Assembly (NCBI RefSeq): GCF_937880195.1
Contig: NZ_CALFLA010000003.1
Span: 24,323-88,322 of the forward strand
Source: an uncultured Blautia sp.
Lineage (GTDB): Bacteria > Bacillota > Clostridia > Lachnospirales > Lachnospiraceae
Direction: 5' to 3'
Length of the DNA stretch: 64,000 nt
Every line of letters starts with the position of its first letter. The stretch's first letter is position 1. The notes under the pieces were generated by a model. It saw nothing but the letters and a program-made list of their open reading frames with translations. It ran no database searches and was not told the DNA's origin. The position numbers and the translations under genes were made by a program. Below, in pieces: positions 50,736 to 60,546 of this stretch.

Positions 50736-51995
50736 TTATTCTCCCGGAAATACTGTTGTCACAGAAAATTTTCCATCCTTTGTTTCTATGTTCAGCGCGC
50801 CGTGGTATTTTTCTACCGCCCGGCGCACATTTTCCAGGCCAATTCCCTCGTGTCCCGGCTTTTTCGAATATCCGGGAGCATAACTCTCTGAACAGGGATT
50901 CCATATTTTTACTACTGTAAAATCCTGAATCTGCTCTCCTCTGATCTTCAGCCAAAAATCCTTTTTATTTTCCCCTGCCTCTATGGCGTTATCCAGAAGA
51001 TTTGCAAAAATCGTTGTCACATCCATGTCTGTCAAAAAATCAATATTGATTCCTCCCATATTACATTCTGCCTGTCCCGGTTCCAGCTTCTTTAGTTTAT
51101 CATTTAAGATCATGTTCAGCATTCTGTTGTCTGAATAAAATTTCAGTCCCAATGAGTTTAACATTCCGTGAACGTCCTCAAAATACTCGCTGTTATCCAG
51201 TTTTACAGACTGTTCCAGCATATTCAGATGATTCCTGATATCATGAATGATCCTTCTGGAACGATTGTAATTCTTTTCCATATCCTCATAATACTGATGG
51301 GTCAGTTCATTCTGCTGTTTCATCAGCTCTACTCTGTGCTTCAGCTCCCTGTTTTCCGCCAGATCATACCATATATAAAGACAATAGATATTAATGATCA
51401 GTAAAAGAATCACACACAGGATAATTCCCCAGAATCCATATTCCAGGAAGAATTTTTCTCCTGAAACACAATATAGATATACAAGGATCATACTGAATAG
51501 CGGAACAAGGATCATCCCTCTGATATGCAGTTCTTTCTGATCTTTTACCATACGTTTCTGAACAACCAGTCTCATAAGATATGTCACTGAAAACATACAT
51601 ATCATCTTGGCCAGCACCAGAGTATAATACGAAAGCATCTGCTGATAAAATCCAAATTTTTGGCTGACATAAACCGTAAGATAAATACCGATCACCTGTG
51701 CGCCATAGTTCGCCATCCCATAGATCAGAGAATACAATAACCATGTTCTGCTTCTGTGATAAAACAGCCAGCAGATCACAATATAGAACATAGTAATCAC
51801 TGTCATTGTAATTCCATCGTTATACCACAAAGAAGGAATCACCGTACAAAGGACTGCAAAAATACCCCAAATACTAAACCTGATCCACCCTCTGCTCTCT
51901 ATTTCTCTTGGCATGGCATATAGAAACCATATGTAACTTCCTACATAGGATAACAGCTCAATAACATAAAACAAATAGTATGTAGCTGCACTCAT
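50736..51995 (-). CDS. Sensor histidine kinase, GHKL (AgrC-like)
   Basis: 419 residues. Six or so N-terminal helices form the sensor; a coiled segment leads to the phospho-acceptor IIHDIRNHLNMLEQ. The ATP-binding GHKL domain has FANLLDNAIEAGENKK (N box) and HEGIGLENVRRAVEKYHG (G box). This is the AgrC class that responds to peptides. The start overlaps the regulator stop (ATGA). Confidence 0.92.
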   Translation of the reverse strand: MSAATYYLFYVIELLSYVGSYIWFLYAMPREIESRGWIRFSIWGIFAVLCTVIPSLWYNDGITMTVITMFYIVICWLFYHRSRTWLLYSLIYGMANYGAQVIGIYLTVYVSQKFGFYQQMLSYYTLVLAKMICMFSVTYLMRLVVQKRMVKDQKELHIRGMILVPLFSMILVYLYCVSGEKFFLEYGFWGIILCVILLLIINIYCLYIWYDLAENRELKHRVELMKQQNELTHQYYEDMEKNYNRSRRIIHDIRNHLNMLEQSVKLDNSEYFEDVHGMLNSLGLKFYSDNRMLNMILNDKLKKLEPGQAECNMGGINIDFLTDMDVTTIFANLLDNAIEAGENKKDFWLKIRGEQIQDFTVVKIWNPCSESYAPGYSKKPGHEGIGLENVRRAVEKYHGALNIETKDGKFSVTTVFPGE

Positions 51996-52723
51996 TTTTC
52001 TCCTCCCAGACTTTTTTCCAATCTTGCTGACAGCCAGGCAGTCAGCTCCTGTTTCCAGATTTTCTGCTTTTTCTGAGAAAGGGGAATTTCCATTCCATTA
52101 TCCAGATAAATGTGCTGTCCTTTTACATTTTTCACATGAAGCATATTAATGGAAAAACTCTGATGAGGCATGGAAAAACCAAAATCTTTCATCCGTTTCG
52201 CTACGTTTCCAATACGCTCCACCATATAATATTCTTCCTTTTGCGTAACGATCCGTATTCTTCTGTTCTCATACTCAAAGAAATAAATAGACTCCACAGG
52301 AAGACAGGCAATACCGTCAACTGTATGAAAATCAAGGATTATCTTTTCATCCGGCTTCTTCCTATACCGAAAGATCTCCTCAAGCACATTTATAATTTCT
52401 TTTTTGTTTACAGGTTTCAGAAGATATTGAAACGCATGAACTCCAAAAGCTCCTGCAACGTAATCTCTATATGCTGTCAGATATACGATTTTTACGTCTC
52501 TGTCCACACGGCGAATTGCTTTTCCCGCTTCTATACCGTTCATGCCCTGCATATCAATATCAAGAAAAACCGCGTCATAAGACTGGTAATCTTCCAGCAG
52601 ATCTTCTCCGCATGAAAATGTTCTTATCTCTGCCTCAGAGTTCCATTCCTGAATAAGTTTCCCAACTTCTTCCCGAACAATTTTTTCATCATCACAAACT
52701 GCAATTCTGTACATTTCAGTCAC
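51992..52723 (-). CDS. LytTR response regulator (AgrA-like)
   Basis: 243 residues. The receiver domain has CDDE near residue 10, the phospho-acceptor in VFLDIDMQGMNGIEAG, and Lys in YLLKPVNKKEI. The C-terminal LytTR DNA-binding domain covers about residues 140-240 (YFFEYENRRIRIVT, FSMPHQSFSINMLHVKNVKG). First gene of the operon regulator, kinase, protease. Confidence 0.93.
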   Translation of the reverse strand: MTEMYRIAVCDDEKIVREEVGKLIQEWNSEAEIRTFSCGEDLLEDYQSYDAVFLDIDMQGMNGIEAGKAIRRVDRDVKIVYLTAYRDYVAGAFGVHAFQYLLKPVNKKEIINVLEEIFRYRKKPDEKIILDFHTVDGIACLPVESIYFFEYENRRIRIVTQKEEYYMVERIGNVAKRMKDFGFSMPHQSFSINMLHVKNVKGQHIYLDNGMEIPLSQKKQKIWKQELTAWLSARLEKSLGGEK

Positions 52724-52740
52724 TTTCTCCTGTAATTTTT

Positions 52741-52769
52741 ACTATAATCATTATACCTAAAATTGTAAA
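52741..52769 (-). promoter_or_regulatory. Promoter of the two-component operon
   Basis: Minus strand TTTACA (52769-52764), 17 bp, TATAGT (52746-52741); an overlapping TATAAT is also present. No peptide pheromone gene was found in 52724-52938. Confidence 0.5.
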
Positions 52770-52842
52770 TACCGTATACACAAGAGACGAAAATCATGTA
52801 CTAAAGGACAGAAATGTTTATACTCATGACCTTCCCGGCAGC

Positions 52843-52921
52843 ACAAAAATAAAAGACTGCTAAAGCCCTTTCCCTGTCAGATTTCTTCCCAACAGTTCTG
52901 TCGCTTACAACAGTCTTTTAT
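52843..52921 (-). terminator. Terminator of the condensation-fold gene
   Basis: ATAAAAGACTG (52849-52859) pairs with CAGTCTTTTAT (52911-52921) around a 51-nt loop; TTTTTG follows on the minus strand. Confidence 0.6.
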
Positions 52922-52938
52922 ATGATATCTCATAAGCC

Positions 52939-54750
52939 CTACATTCTCAGTTTCTTATGAAATTCTCCCACTGTATTTTTTTTCTGGAAAATAAACAGTC
53001 CTGCCAGTACCAGAAAACTGATCCCGGAACAGATCACAGAAGGATAAGGAAAAGTCACAATTCCCATCCAGACAAGAATCATTGGAATGCACCCGGCAAT
53101 TCCTGCCTGCACCAGATAAAACAAATATTCCTCCGGTTCCAGATGGTTTACTTTGGCGACCACAGGAATGGAGCCCAGCACTGCCATTGCTCCAAAGGGC
53201 AGTACAAAATTCACTGACCATGCCCGCCATCCGGTAAAATGATCCCACAAAACTGCAAGAGCTGTGATCAAAATCAGCTGCCACATGGCATTCTTTAGGA
53301 TATTTCTCCGCTTTGTATATCCCACTGATACCACAAGCCAGGCGCAGAAGCTTCCCGCTGCCGCAAACCAGAACCAGTTCAGGGTTTCCGAAGTCATATA
53401 GTTGATCATTCCGCAGAGAACCGCTGCCGCCAGACAAAGAAAGCTGAAGGTCTGATACGCTCTTTTTCCTTCTTTTTTCTGCTCCTCCCGGCAGCCTGGA
53501 AAATCATTTCTCTCCACAGTAAAGGGAATCTCATCTTCCTCCAGATACCTCATAAAATTTCTCTGAATACTTTCTCCCGGAATCTTGGAGGTAAAGCCCA
53601 AAAGAAGCTCGTCTCCATAAGAACAGGAGCAAAGCTGCAGCGCTTCCGTACAGGTAAAAAATCCAAATCTCTGAATATACTGGTTGTATTCTTCTGCAAA
53701 CCGCACTACTCCAATATTAGAATATACTGTAGTGATCCTTCTGCTTCCCCATGCTGCGCCCACCATAAGAAAATACTTCTTTACTTCAAGGGGTACTGCC
53801 CGGATCAACGGATTCTTTTCAAGTCTCACATAGCCGTTTACATTCATGGCTATTTTTTCTTTTACCAGCTCTGTCTCAAACTGTTTTTTAACTGCCTCCA
53901 GTACGTCCCGGAATGTAGTCTGTTCTGTAAAAGTATATCCCACCTCGATCCATCCAAAAAAATTCGCCATGGATTCAGAAGGAAAAAAGTTCCTCAGATT
54001 CACTGGAACCATTAAGGTAATCGGACGTTTCTGACGGATTCTCGGAATCTCCTCATGAATGGAACAGATCAGCACAGCCGACAGATAGGCTGTAATAGAA
54101 GTCCCGTATTCCCGCGCTTTTGCCAGGATTTTTTTTACAGGTATGGAAATCTCCATAACTTCCATTTCCTCATGACTGAGCATAGCTCCCCTTAAGGGTA
54201 CGGCGCGGGGATTTTTGTCTTTATTTTTAGGTGTCTCAGCAGAATAATACTGGGAAAAACTATCCTCCTCGTGATCCTGGAAGGTGGCTTTTTCCTGCGA
54301 AGCTATATCTGGAAATTCTGTTTCCGGATGCTTCAGGATCAGATAATTCTGCACCAGTTCCTGCAAGAAGTTTCTGGCTCCCGTACCGTCGGTAAGCACA
54401 TGATACACCTCAAAATTAATACGGTTTTCATAATAGGAAACCTCAAACAAAAGAGACTTTTTATCCGGTATATAAAGCCTGCTGCAGGGAGGCTTTACCT
54501 CCTCTTTTGCTATTGCCCGTATGTCTCTTCTTTCTAAATAAAACCAAAAAAGCCCCTTCCTCAGAACCACCTGAAACAATGGATATTTTTCCATTGTACG
54601 GTCAAGGGCGTCCTGAAGGATCTCGGGGCTTATCTCTTCCGTCAGTTCACAATACATACGGAAGACTCTGGTATCGTTTTTGTCTGTTGCCGGAGGAAAC
54701 GCCAGAGCTGCATTATCCAGCTTTCTCCATTTTGAATATCCTGATTTCAC
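52939..54750 (-). CDS. Condensation-fold (acyltransferase-like) protein with C-terminal membrane domain
   Basis: 603 residues. The first about 420 match the CoA-dependent acyltransferase/condensation fold (alcohol acetyltransferase or PapA type): HVLTDGTGARNFL carries the HxxxDG catalytic motif near residue 135, and LMVPVNLRNFFPSESMANFF the usual second half. After a linker at about residue 430 come about five membrane helices. It may acylate a lipid or polyketide-like alcohol at the membrane; the substrate is unknown. The esterase gene lies upstream on the same strand (54 bp). Confidence 0.8.
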   Translation of the reverse strand: MKSGYSKWRKLDNAALAFPPATDKNDTRVFRMYCELTEEISPEILQDALDRTMEKYPLFQVVLRKGLFWFYLERRDIRAIAKEEVKPPCSRLYIPDKKSLLFEVSYYENRINFEVYHVLTDGTGARNFLQELVQNYLILKHPETEFPDIASQEKATFQDHEEDSFSQYYSAETPKNKDKNPRAVPLRGAMLSHEEMEVMEISIPVKKILAKAREYGTSITAYLSAVLICSIHEEIPRIRQKRPITLMVPVNLRNFFPSESMANFFGWIEVGYTFTEQTTFRDVLEAVKKQFETELVKEKIAMNVNGYVRLEKNPLIRAVPLEVKKYFLMVGAAWGSRRITTVYSNIGVVRFAEEYNQYIQRFGFFTCTEALQLCSCSYGDELLLGFTSKIPGESIQRNFMRYLEEDEIPFTVERNDFPGCREEQKKEGKRAYQTFSFLCLAAAVLCGMINYMTSETLNWFWFAAAGSFCAWLVVSVGYTKRRNILKNAMWQLILITALAVLWDHFTGWRAWSVNFVLPFGAMAVLGSIPVVAKVNHLEPEEYLFYLVQAGIAGCIPMILVWMGIVTFPYPSVICSGISFLVLAGLFIFQKKNTVGEFHKKLRM

Positions 54751-54804
54751 GATCTGCCCGCCTTATCCACATTTGATGCTTCAAATATATCACAGACTGG
54801 GTGA

Positions 54805-55773
54805 TCAGGCAAGAAAGGATTCCCTTTCTTCTCTTTTCTGCTTCTCTCTTTTTTCCAGAAAAGCGTTCATATGACGGAAACTTTCCTGCACATGAAAGAA
54901 CCGGATTCCCAGTGCAAAATATCCGTGAAGAGCATTAGGTATTCTGTGCATCTCCACATAGTTTCCCGCTTCCTTAAGCCGTTTTCCATATTCCTCCCCC
55001 TCGTCGCGTAAGGGATCGAACTCTGCCGTCAGAATCAAAGTATCCGGCATATTGCCAAGATCCTTTTCCATCAAAGGAGAAAAATAGGGATTCTGCCTGT
55101 CTTCTTTACTGTTTTCATAAAGAAGGAGATAATTTTCCATTCGCTCAGAAGTCAGAAGATAATCGGTTCCGTTTTCGTGAACGGATTCGTAAGGCGATTC
55201 CTCTGTATAGCAGTTTCCAAGAGCCGGGTAAATAAGAATCTGTCTTTTAGGCATAAATTCTCCCCGCGCCCTTGCCAGAAGACACACTGCCGCCGCAAGA
55301 TTCCCTCCTGCACTGTCTCCCATGATCGTGATCTTGTCCTGATCTTCTTTCAACAAATCTAAATAAAGCATTCTTGCCGCTGCATAACAGTCTTCCAGTC
55401 CAATAGGAAAACGGTATTCTGGAGCAAGACGGTACTCTACAGAAATCACAATATGGCCAGTATCCTGAGTCATCCGGGAACATACTCTGTCATAATTCTC
55501 AACGCTGTCCGTCACCCATCCGCCGCCGTGAAAGAACAAAAGAATCGGATAGGATAAACCCTTTTGTACTTCCTGCTTCATAGCGTCCTCATTGGGAAAA
55601 TAAAGACGCACAGGAACCTCATGATCTCCATTGTATATTTTTGCATCCAGTTTCTTTAAAAATATTCTCATTACATCCAGTTTTTTAAGATCTGCCAGAT
55701 GTCTGGCAGCCTCCACCTCTACGTTGCTGTAGGATAAGGCATGTAAAATTGCGCGCATTGTTTTTGAAATCAA
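54805..55773 (-). CDS. Alpha/beta hydrolase, hormone-sensitive lipase type
   Basis: 322 residues with the HSL-family oxyanion motif FFHGGGW, nucleophile GDSAGGNLAA, and late acid and His (EFDPLRDEG, NALHGYFAL). YRLAPEYRFPIGLEDCYAA is also typical. A cytosolic esterase on short or medium acyl esters. It probably works with the downstream acyltransferase-like protein on the same kind of ester. Confidence 0.9.
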   Translation of the reverse strand: MISKTMRAILHALSYSNVEVEAARHLADLKKLDVMRIFLKKLDAKIYNGDHEVPVRLYFPNEDAMKQEVQKGLSYPILLFFHGGGWVTDSVENYDRVCSRMTQDTGHIVISVEYRLAPEYRFPIGLEDCYAAARMLYLDLLKEDQDKITIMGDSAGGNLAAAVCLLARARGEFMPKRQILIYPALGNCYTEESPYESVHENGTDYLLTSERMENYLLLYENSKEDRQNPYFSPLMEKDLGNMPDTLILTAEFDPLRDEGEEYGKRLKEAGNYVEMHRIPNALHGYFALGIRFFHVQESFRHMNAFLEKREKQKREERESFLA

Positions 55774-55867
55774 TATATCTTCCTCTTTATCTTTTTTTCA
55801 TGAACCGTAACTGCATGGTATCATATAATTCTGGTGAAATCAATTTCTTTTCTCCTATGGAAAAAGA

Positions 55868-55876
55868 TGTTATACT
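55868..55876 (+). promoter_or_regulatory. Extended -10 promoter of the second MATE gene
   Basis: TGTTATACT, about 45 bp before the start codon; no clear -35. Confidence 0.4.
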
Positions 55877-55920
55877 TATTATAACAAATACTGCTTTATT
55901 TATAGAAAGGAACCCTTACA

Positions 55921-57303
55921 TTGAAAACTCAGAACCATATTTCTCAGTCCGTAAATCCTCTGGGTTCCGCCCCTGTAGGAGGACTTATTTTAAAATTCTC
56001 CATTCCTGCAATTATCAGTATGCTGGTCAGCGCTCTTTATAATATTGTTGATCAGATTTTCATCGGCCAGGGCGTAGGAATGCTTGGAAACGCCGCTACT
56101 AACGTAGCCTTTCCTGTAACGATTTTCTCTACCGCCGTCGCCCTTCTTCTGGGAATCGGCGGCGCTTCCAGCTACAATCTGGAATCCGGCGCCGGACAGG
56201 ACGAAAAAGCCAGCCGCATTGCAGCTGTCAGTCTCTCTATGCTTGGATTTAGCGGCATCGTAATCTCTGCAGCTGTTCTTCTGTTCCTGAACCCTCTCCT
56301 TCATCTTTTTGGAGGAACACCGGATGTTATGCCATATGCCATTGACTACACAGGAATTACTGCTGTGGGAATCCCATTTTATATACTGACTACCGGAGGC
56401 TGTCACCTGATCCGCGCAGACAGAAGTCCTGGTTTTTCCATGGCCTGTATGCTGATCGGGGCTATTATCAATACCATTCTGGACCCTCTTTTTATCTTTG
56501 GTTTCGACTGGGGCATAAAGGGAGGCGCCTGGGCCACAGTGATCGGTCAAACTGTGTCAGGACTTCTTGTAATTCTTTATTTTGCACGTTTTCGTAAAAT
56601 GAGCCTTAATAAAAAAATGTTCCTTCCCCAGGTCCAGTACATAACGCCTGTTATTTCTCTTGGCGCAGCCTCGTTTTTTAATCAGATAGCTCTTGCTGTG
56701 GTACAGATCTCCATGAATAATATCCTGCGTCACTACGGCGCATCCTCTGCCTATGGAAGCGATGTTCCTATTGCATGTGTTGGAATCATTTCCAAGGTAA
56801 ACATGGTGTTTTTATCCATCTGTATCGGTATTTCCCAGGGAAGCCAGCCTATCTGGGGCTTTAATTACGGCGCCGAAAAGTATGATCGGGTCAGAAAAAC
56901 CTATCGGTATTCTATTATTGCCTGCACCATTATTGCCACTGTATTTTTTCTCTGTTTCCAGATTTTTCCACATCAGATCGTGGGACTGTTCGGAACAGGA
57001 AGCGACCTTTATTTCCAGTTTGCAGAACGCTATCTCAGGATTTTTATGCTTCTTACCTTTGCCAATGGCATACAGCCCATGTCCGCAGGCTTCTTTACAT
57101 CCATAGGCAAAGCAAAGCTGGGCATCATCATGTCCCTTACCAGACAGCTTATTTTCCTTCTGCCTCTGGTTATCATCCTGCCCTATTTTATGGGAATCGA
57201 CGGCGTTATGTACGCGGGCCCCATTGCAGATGCGGCAGCCTTTGTTCTGGCTATTGTGTTTGCCAGAAGAGAACTGGATAAAATGAAGCTGGCTAGATCC
57301 TGA
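55921..57303 (+). CDS. MATE family efflux transporter (second copy)
   Basis: 460 residues, twelve hydrophobic segments. LKFSIPAIISMLVSALYNIV and SQPIWGFNYGAEKYDRVRKT are MATE landmarks. It begins at TTG 55921 after AAAGGAAC; no ATG fits. It is related to the pump at 31767 but has no hairpin leader. Substrate unknown. Confidence 0.92.
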   Translation: MKTQNHISQSVNPLGSAPVGGLILKFSIPAIISMLVSALYNIVDQIFIGQGVGMLGNAATNVAFPVTIFSTAVALLLGIGGASSYNLESGAGQDEKASRIAAVSLSMLGFSGIVISAAVLLFLNPLLHLFGGTPDVMPYAIDYTGITAVGIPFYILTTGGCHLIRADRSPGFSMACMLIGAIINTILDPLFIFGFDWGIKGGAWATVIGQTVSGLLVILYFARFRKMSLNKKMFLPQVQYITPVISLGAASFFNQIALAVVQISMNNILRHYGASSAYGSDVPIACVGIISKVNMVFLSICIGISQGSQPIWGFNYGAEKYDRVRKTYRYSIIACTIIATVFFLCFQIFPHQIVGLFGTGSDLYFQFAERYLRIFMLLTFANGIQPMSAGFFTSIGKAKLGIIMSLTRQLIFLLPLVIILPYFMGIDGVMYAGPIADAAAFVLAIVFARRELDKMKLARS

Positions 57304-57308
57304 GTCAC

Positions 57309-57343
57309 AAAACCGCCCCGAAACTATGTCGGGGCGGTTTTTT
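57309..57343. terminator. Bidirectional terminator between MATE and sbcC
   Basis: CCGCCCCGA pairs with TCGGGGCGG, A and T tracts on both sides; it overlaps the sbcC stop codon. Confidence 0.9.
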
Positions 57344-60300
57344 AGCTGATCTGCCATTTCACATGACTTCCAGTCTCATCCTTTGTAACAATAAGCTGGT
57401 CTTCTATTTCCTGCTTCAGCTCAGTCACATGAGAAATGATCCCAATAAGTCTGGAGCCTTCTGCCATGTCCATAAGTACCTTCACCGCCTGGTTTCTGGA
57501 ATGTTCATCCAGAGAGCCAAATCCCTCGTCAATGAACATCATATCCAGATTAATGGCTGCGGAGCTTTCCTGTATCTGATCTGCCATACCAAGGGCCAGG
57601 GAAAGAGCAGCCATAAAGGATTCTCCTCCTGATAAAGTACGAACCTCTCTTTCCCGTCCTGTTACAGTAGAATAGACCATAAGATCCAGCCCCTTATTTT
57701 TTCCTTCTCCTGCTTTTTCCAGTTCATACATCCGAAGTTCAAACTGACCGGCAGACATATCCTGGAAACGTCTGTTGGCGGCAATGAGAATCTTTTCCAG
57801 ATAATAGCGTTGGACATAAGTTTCCAGATCCATTCTGGAACCGCTGACATTACCGGAAACAAGACGGTACAGATGGTCGATCCGTCCGTGCTCCTCTACC
57901 AGTTTCTGGCGTTCCTTAAGCATAGGAGCCAGTGTGCGGCAGACTTCTTTGTTGTCTTTATATACAGACCGAAGCTGATCCCGAAGGATTTCTGCTGCTT
58001 TAAAACTAAGCTCTGCCTCCTCTGACTCTTTTTGTATATCAGCCATTATAGGCGGCTTCCTGTTTCCTATGGCCCCATCCAGGGACTCATACTTTCCTTC
58101 AGCAGTTCTCTTTCCTTCACGAAAAGCCTGCACATCTTTTTTGAGATTTTCTGCCGCTTTCTTCTCATAAGTCTCTGTAAGTGATTTCCATTGAAATTCT
58201 TCCATGCTTTTTTCATCTGCTATATGCTGATAATTCTTTTTCCGCATAGCTTCCTCTGCCTCTGCTCCCGGAAGCTCAGACTTGTATTTTTTTATGAGTG
58301 CTTCTGCATTGCTTCTCTCTGTTCCCGCCTTATCGCAGGCATCCTTTACAACCTTGTATTTTTCTGTAAAATGTTCCTTTTTGCGGGCAGCTTCCTCTTC
58401 TGCTTTTCTGGCTGCTTCCTCAGATTCAAAATCAGAAGAAGAGGAATAGCTTTGAAGTTCTGTTCTGGCAGACTCATATGTAATTCCTGCTTCTTTTACC
58501 TGTTCTACAGATAGTTCCATCTGTTTTTTTACAGCAGGTTTTTCCTCCTCCAGATCTCTTAATTGTTTTTGGACGGACTGCTGTTCTTCCCAGTCACTTT
58601 GATATTTTCTTCCATTTTCCTGCACTTCCTTCATCCACTGCCTGATCAGCTCCTGTGCCTGTCCCGGAGAAAATTCTTCAGGAAGAGCAGGAATATTTTC
58701 TCGCATTCTGTTTATAAGCTTATTAAAACACTCGTCAAAATCCTGTTTTTTCGCATTTCTTAGATCCGTATTTGACTTCACCTCTGCAGAAAGTTTTACC
58801 TGTTCTGTGCGGAGATTATCTGTTTCTTTTTCCAGAAGCTCCATGCGCTCCTGGGAAAGCTCTGAATGAACCTCTTTTATAACACAGGGACGTGGATGCT
58901 CAGTGGAGCCGCACACCGGACAGGGCATTCCTTCCATAAGCTCTGCAGCAAGAAAACCTGCCTGGGCATCCAGAAAATCCCTCCTCATTTTTTCATATTC
59001 TCCATGGTTCTTTTCGTATAAGGCTCTGGCCTCTTTATATTTTTCTTTCAGCTCTTCGATCTTTCTCTCATATGCTTTCTGTTCCTTATAGATACCGGAA
59101 AGCCCTTTCAGGTCTTCTGTCATCCCGTTTATTTCTTTTACCTGGCTCTGGCAGACAGCTAGCTTTTCTCCTGCATCCGCAAGCTGCTCTGATCTGTCAC
59201 GTAAAGCCTTTTCCCTTTTTTCCAAATCCTCAAAAGCTCTCTTATCCGCTTCCTCTTTTAGCTTGGCTCTGTCCAGAATCTCCTTTCCTGCATCTGCCTT
59301 TTTCTTTGCTTCTCTTATCTGCCCGAAAAGCTTCAGCGCTTTTTCTGCTTTTTCCACAGTCCTTGTATATTCTCCCTGGGCTGCCTCCAACTCCTTCTGA
59401 TGTTTCTGTTCCTCTTCAAGAGCTCTCTTTTCTTCCTCTGCTAATCCTGGAAGCTTTTCCATTTGAATCTTAAGTTCCTTACGGATTCTTTCTGTATCTT
59501 TTTGTCCTGCCTGCCAGAAATCATAAAAGGTCTTTATCTCCCAGGCATCTGTCACACTGCCTGCAAGTTTTTCCTTTTTTTCCATTTCAGAAGACTGATT
59601 TTTATATTTTTCCAGTTCTTCTTCTGTCTGTTTTTTCTGTTCAAACAGACCTTGAAGCTGCTGTGCTTCTTTATACATACCTATATTTTTATCTCGAATT
59701 TTTGCTGCATCCTCATATGCTGTTTGCGCTTTTTTCAGCTGATCATCCAGCATAGCCAGATACTTTTCCAGGAGCTCTGTAAGCTCTGGCATCATAACAA
59801 TTTCTCCGTCCGAAACATGCTTTTTCAATTCTTCCAGACGATTCTCATATCTGCAGATATGCTCATCTTCCTGTGATTTTGCGCCAAAAATCTTAATCCT
59901 AGCCGCTTCACTCTGGCATTGAGTCCGGATCACAGCAATTTCTTTTTCTCTGTCCCTTTTTCTGTTTCCCAGCTCATTTACGATCTGTTCATACATTTCC
60001 GTTTTAAACAGCTTTCGAAAAATTTTCTTTTTGTCATCAGATTTTGCCCGAAGAAGCTCCATAAACTCCCCCTGGGCGATCATAGCCACCTGCATAAACT
60101 GGCTCTTGGTAAGGCCTATGATCTCCTGAATCCTAACATTTGCCTCCTTTTGGGGATACTCTGTTCCATCCGGCATAAAAAAGGCAACAGAGCCTGTGAT
60201 TTCTCTTGTTCCAACACCTTTTGCCGCACCCTTGGTAATGGTCCTAAGATGCCGCGGAACCCGATGGATCCTGTAAATCTCCTCTCCTTCCATAAATTCC

Positions 60301-60545
60301 AGTTCTACATAAGGCTCAAGGTTCAGCTCTGCATACTGGCTTTGGAGAACAACCCCTTCTTTTTTATTAGCCGTGGAGCTGGCCTCCCCGTACAGGGCAA
60401 ACACAATGGCGTCAAAAATCGTTGTTTTACCTGAACCTGTATTGCCTGTGATCAAAAACAAGTTCTGTTCCGGCTTTTTAAAATCTATTACTGTTTCTCT
60501 TCCATAAGAGCCAAAGGCCTGCATTTTTAACTTTAAAGGACGCAT
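57342..60545 (-). CDS. sbcC: Exonuclease SbcC subunit
   Basis: 1067 residues, an SMC-like ATPase. Walker A is GNTGSGKTTIFDAI near residue 35; two long coiled coils (about 180-500 and 600-850) flank the zinc hook CPVCGSTEHPRPC near residue 550. The C-terminal part has the ABC signature LSGGESFMAALSLALGMAD and Walker B MMFIDEGFGSLD. With SbcD it cuts hairpins and DNA ends bound by protein. Starts 1 base after sbcD. Confidence 0.96.
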   Translation of the reverse strand: MRPLKLKMQAFGSYGRETVIDFKKPEQNLFLITGNTGSGKTTIFDAIVFALYGEASSTANKKEGVVLQSQYAELNLEPYVELEFMEGEEIYRIHRVPRHLRTITKGAAKGVGTREITGSVAFFMPDGTEYPQKEANVRIQEIIGLTKSQFMQVAMIAQGEFMELLRAKSDDKKKIFRKLFKTEMYEQIVNELGNRKRDREKEIAVIRTQCQSEAARIKIFGAKSQEDEHICRYENRLEELKKHVSDGEIVMMPELTELLEKYLAMLDDQLKKAQTAYEDAAKIRDKNIGMYKEAQQLQGLFEQKKQTEEELEKYKNQSSEMEKKEKLAGSVTDAWEIKTFYDFWQAGQKDTERIRKELKIQMEKLPGLAEEEKRALEEEQKHQKELEAAQGEYTRTVEKAEKALKLFGQIREAKKKADAGKEILDRAKLKEEADKRAFEDLEKREKALRDRSEQLADAGEKLAVCQSQVKEINGMTEDLKGLSGIYKEQKAYERKIEELKEKYKEARALYEKNHGEYEKMRRDFLDAQAGFLAAELMEGMPCPVCGSTEHPRPCVIKEVHSELSQERMELLEKETDNLRTEQVKLSAEVKSNTDLRNAKKQDFDECFNKLINRMRENIPALPEEFSPGQAQELIRQWMKEVQENGRKYQSDWEEQQSVQKQLRDLEEEKPAVKKQMELSVEQVKEAGITYESARTELQSYSSSSDFESEEAARKAEEEAARKKEHFTEKYKVVKDACDKAGTERSNAEALIKKYKSELPGAEAEEAMRKKNYQHIADEKSMEEFQWKSLTETYEKKAAENLKKDVQAFREGKRTAEGKYESLDGAIGNRKPPIMADIQKESEEAELSFKAAEILRDQLRSVYKDNKEVCRTLAPMLKERQKLVEEHGRIDHLYRLVSGNVSGSRMDLETYVQRYYLEKILIAANRRFQDMSAGQFELRMYELEKAGEGKNKGLDLMVYSTVTGREREVRTLSGGESFMAALSLALGMADQIQESSAAINLDMMFIDEGFGSLDEHSRNQAVKVLMDMAEGSRLIGIISHVTELKQEIEDQLIVTKDETGSHVKWQIS

Positions 60546-60546
60546 G

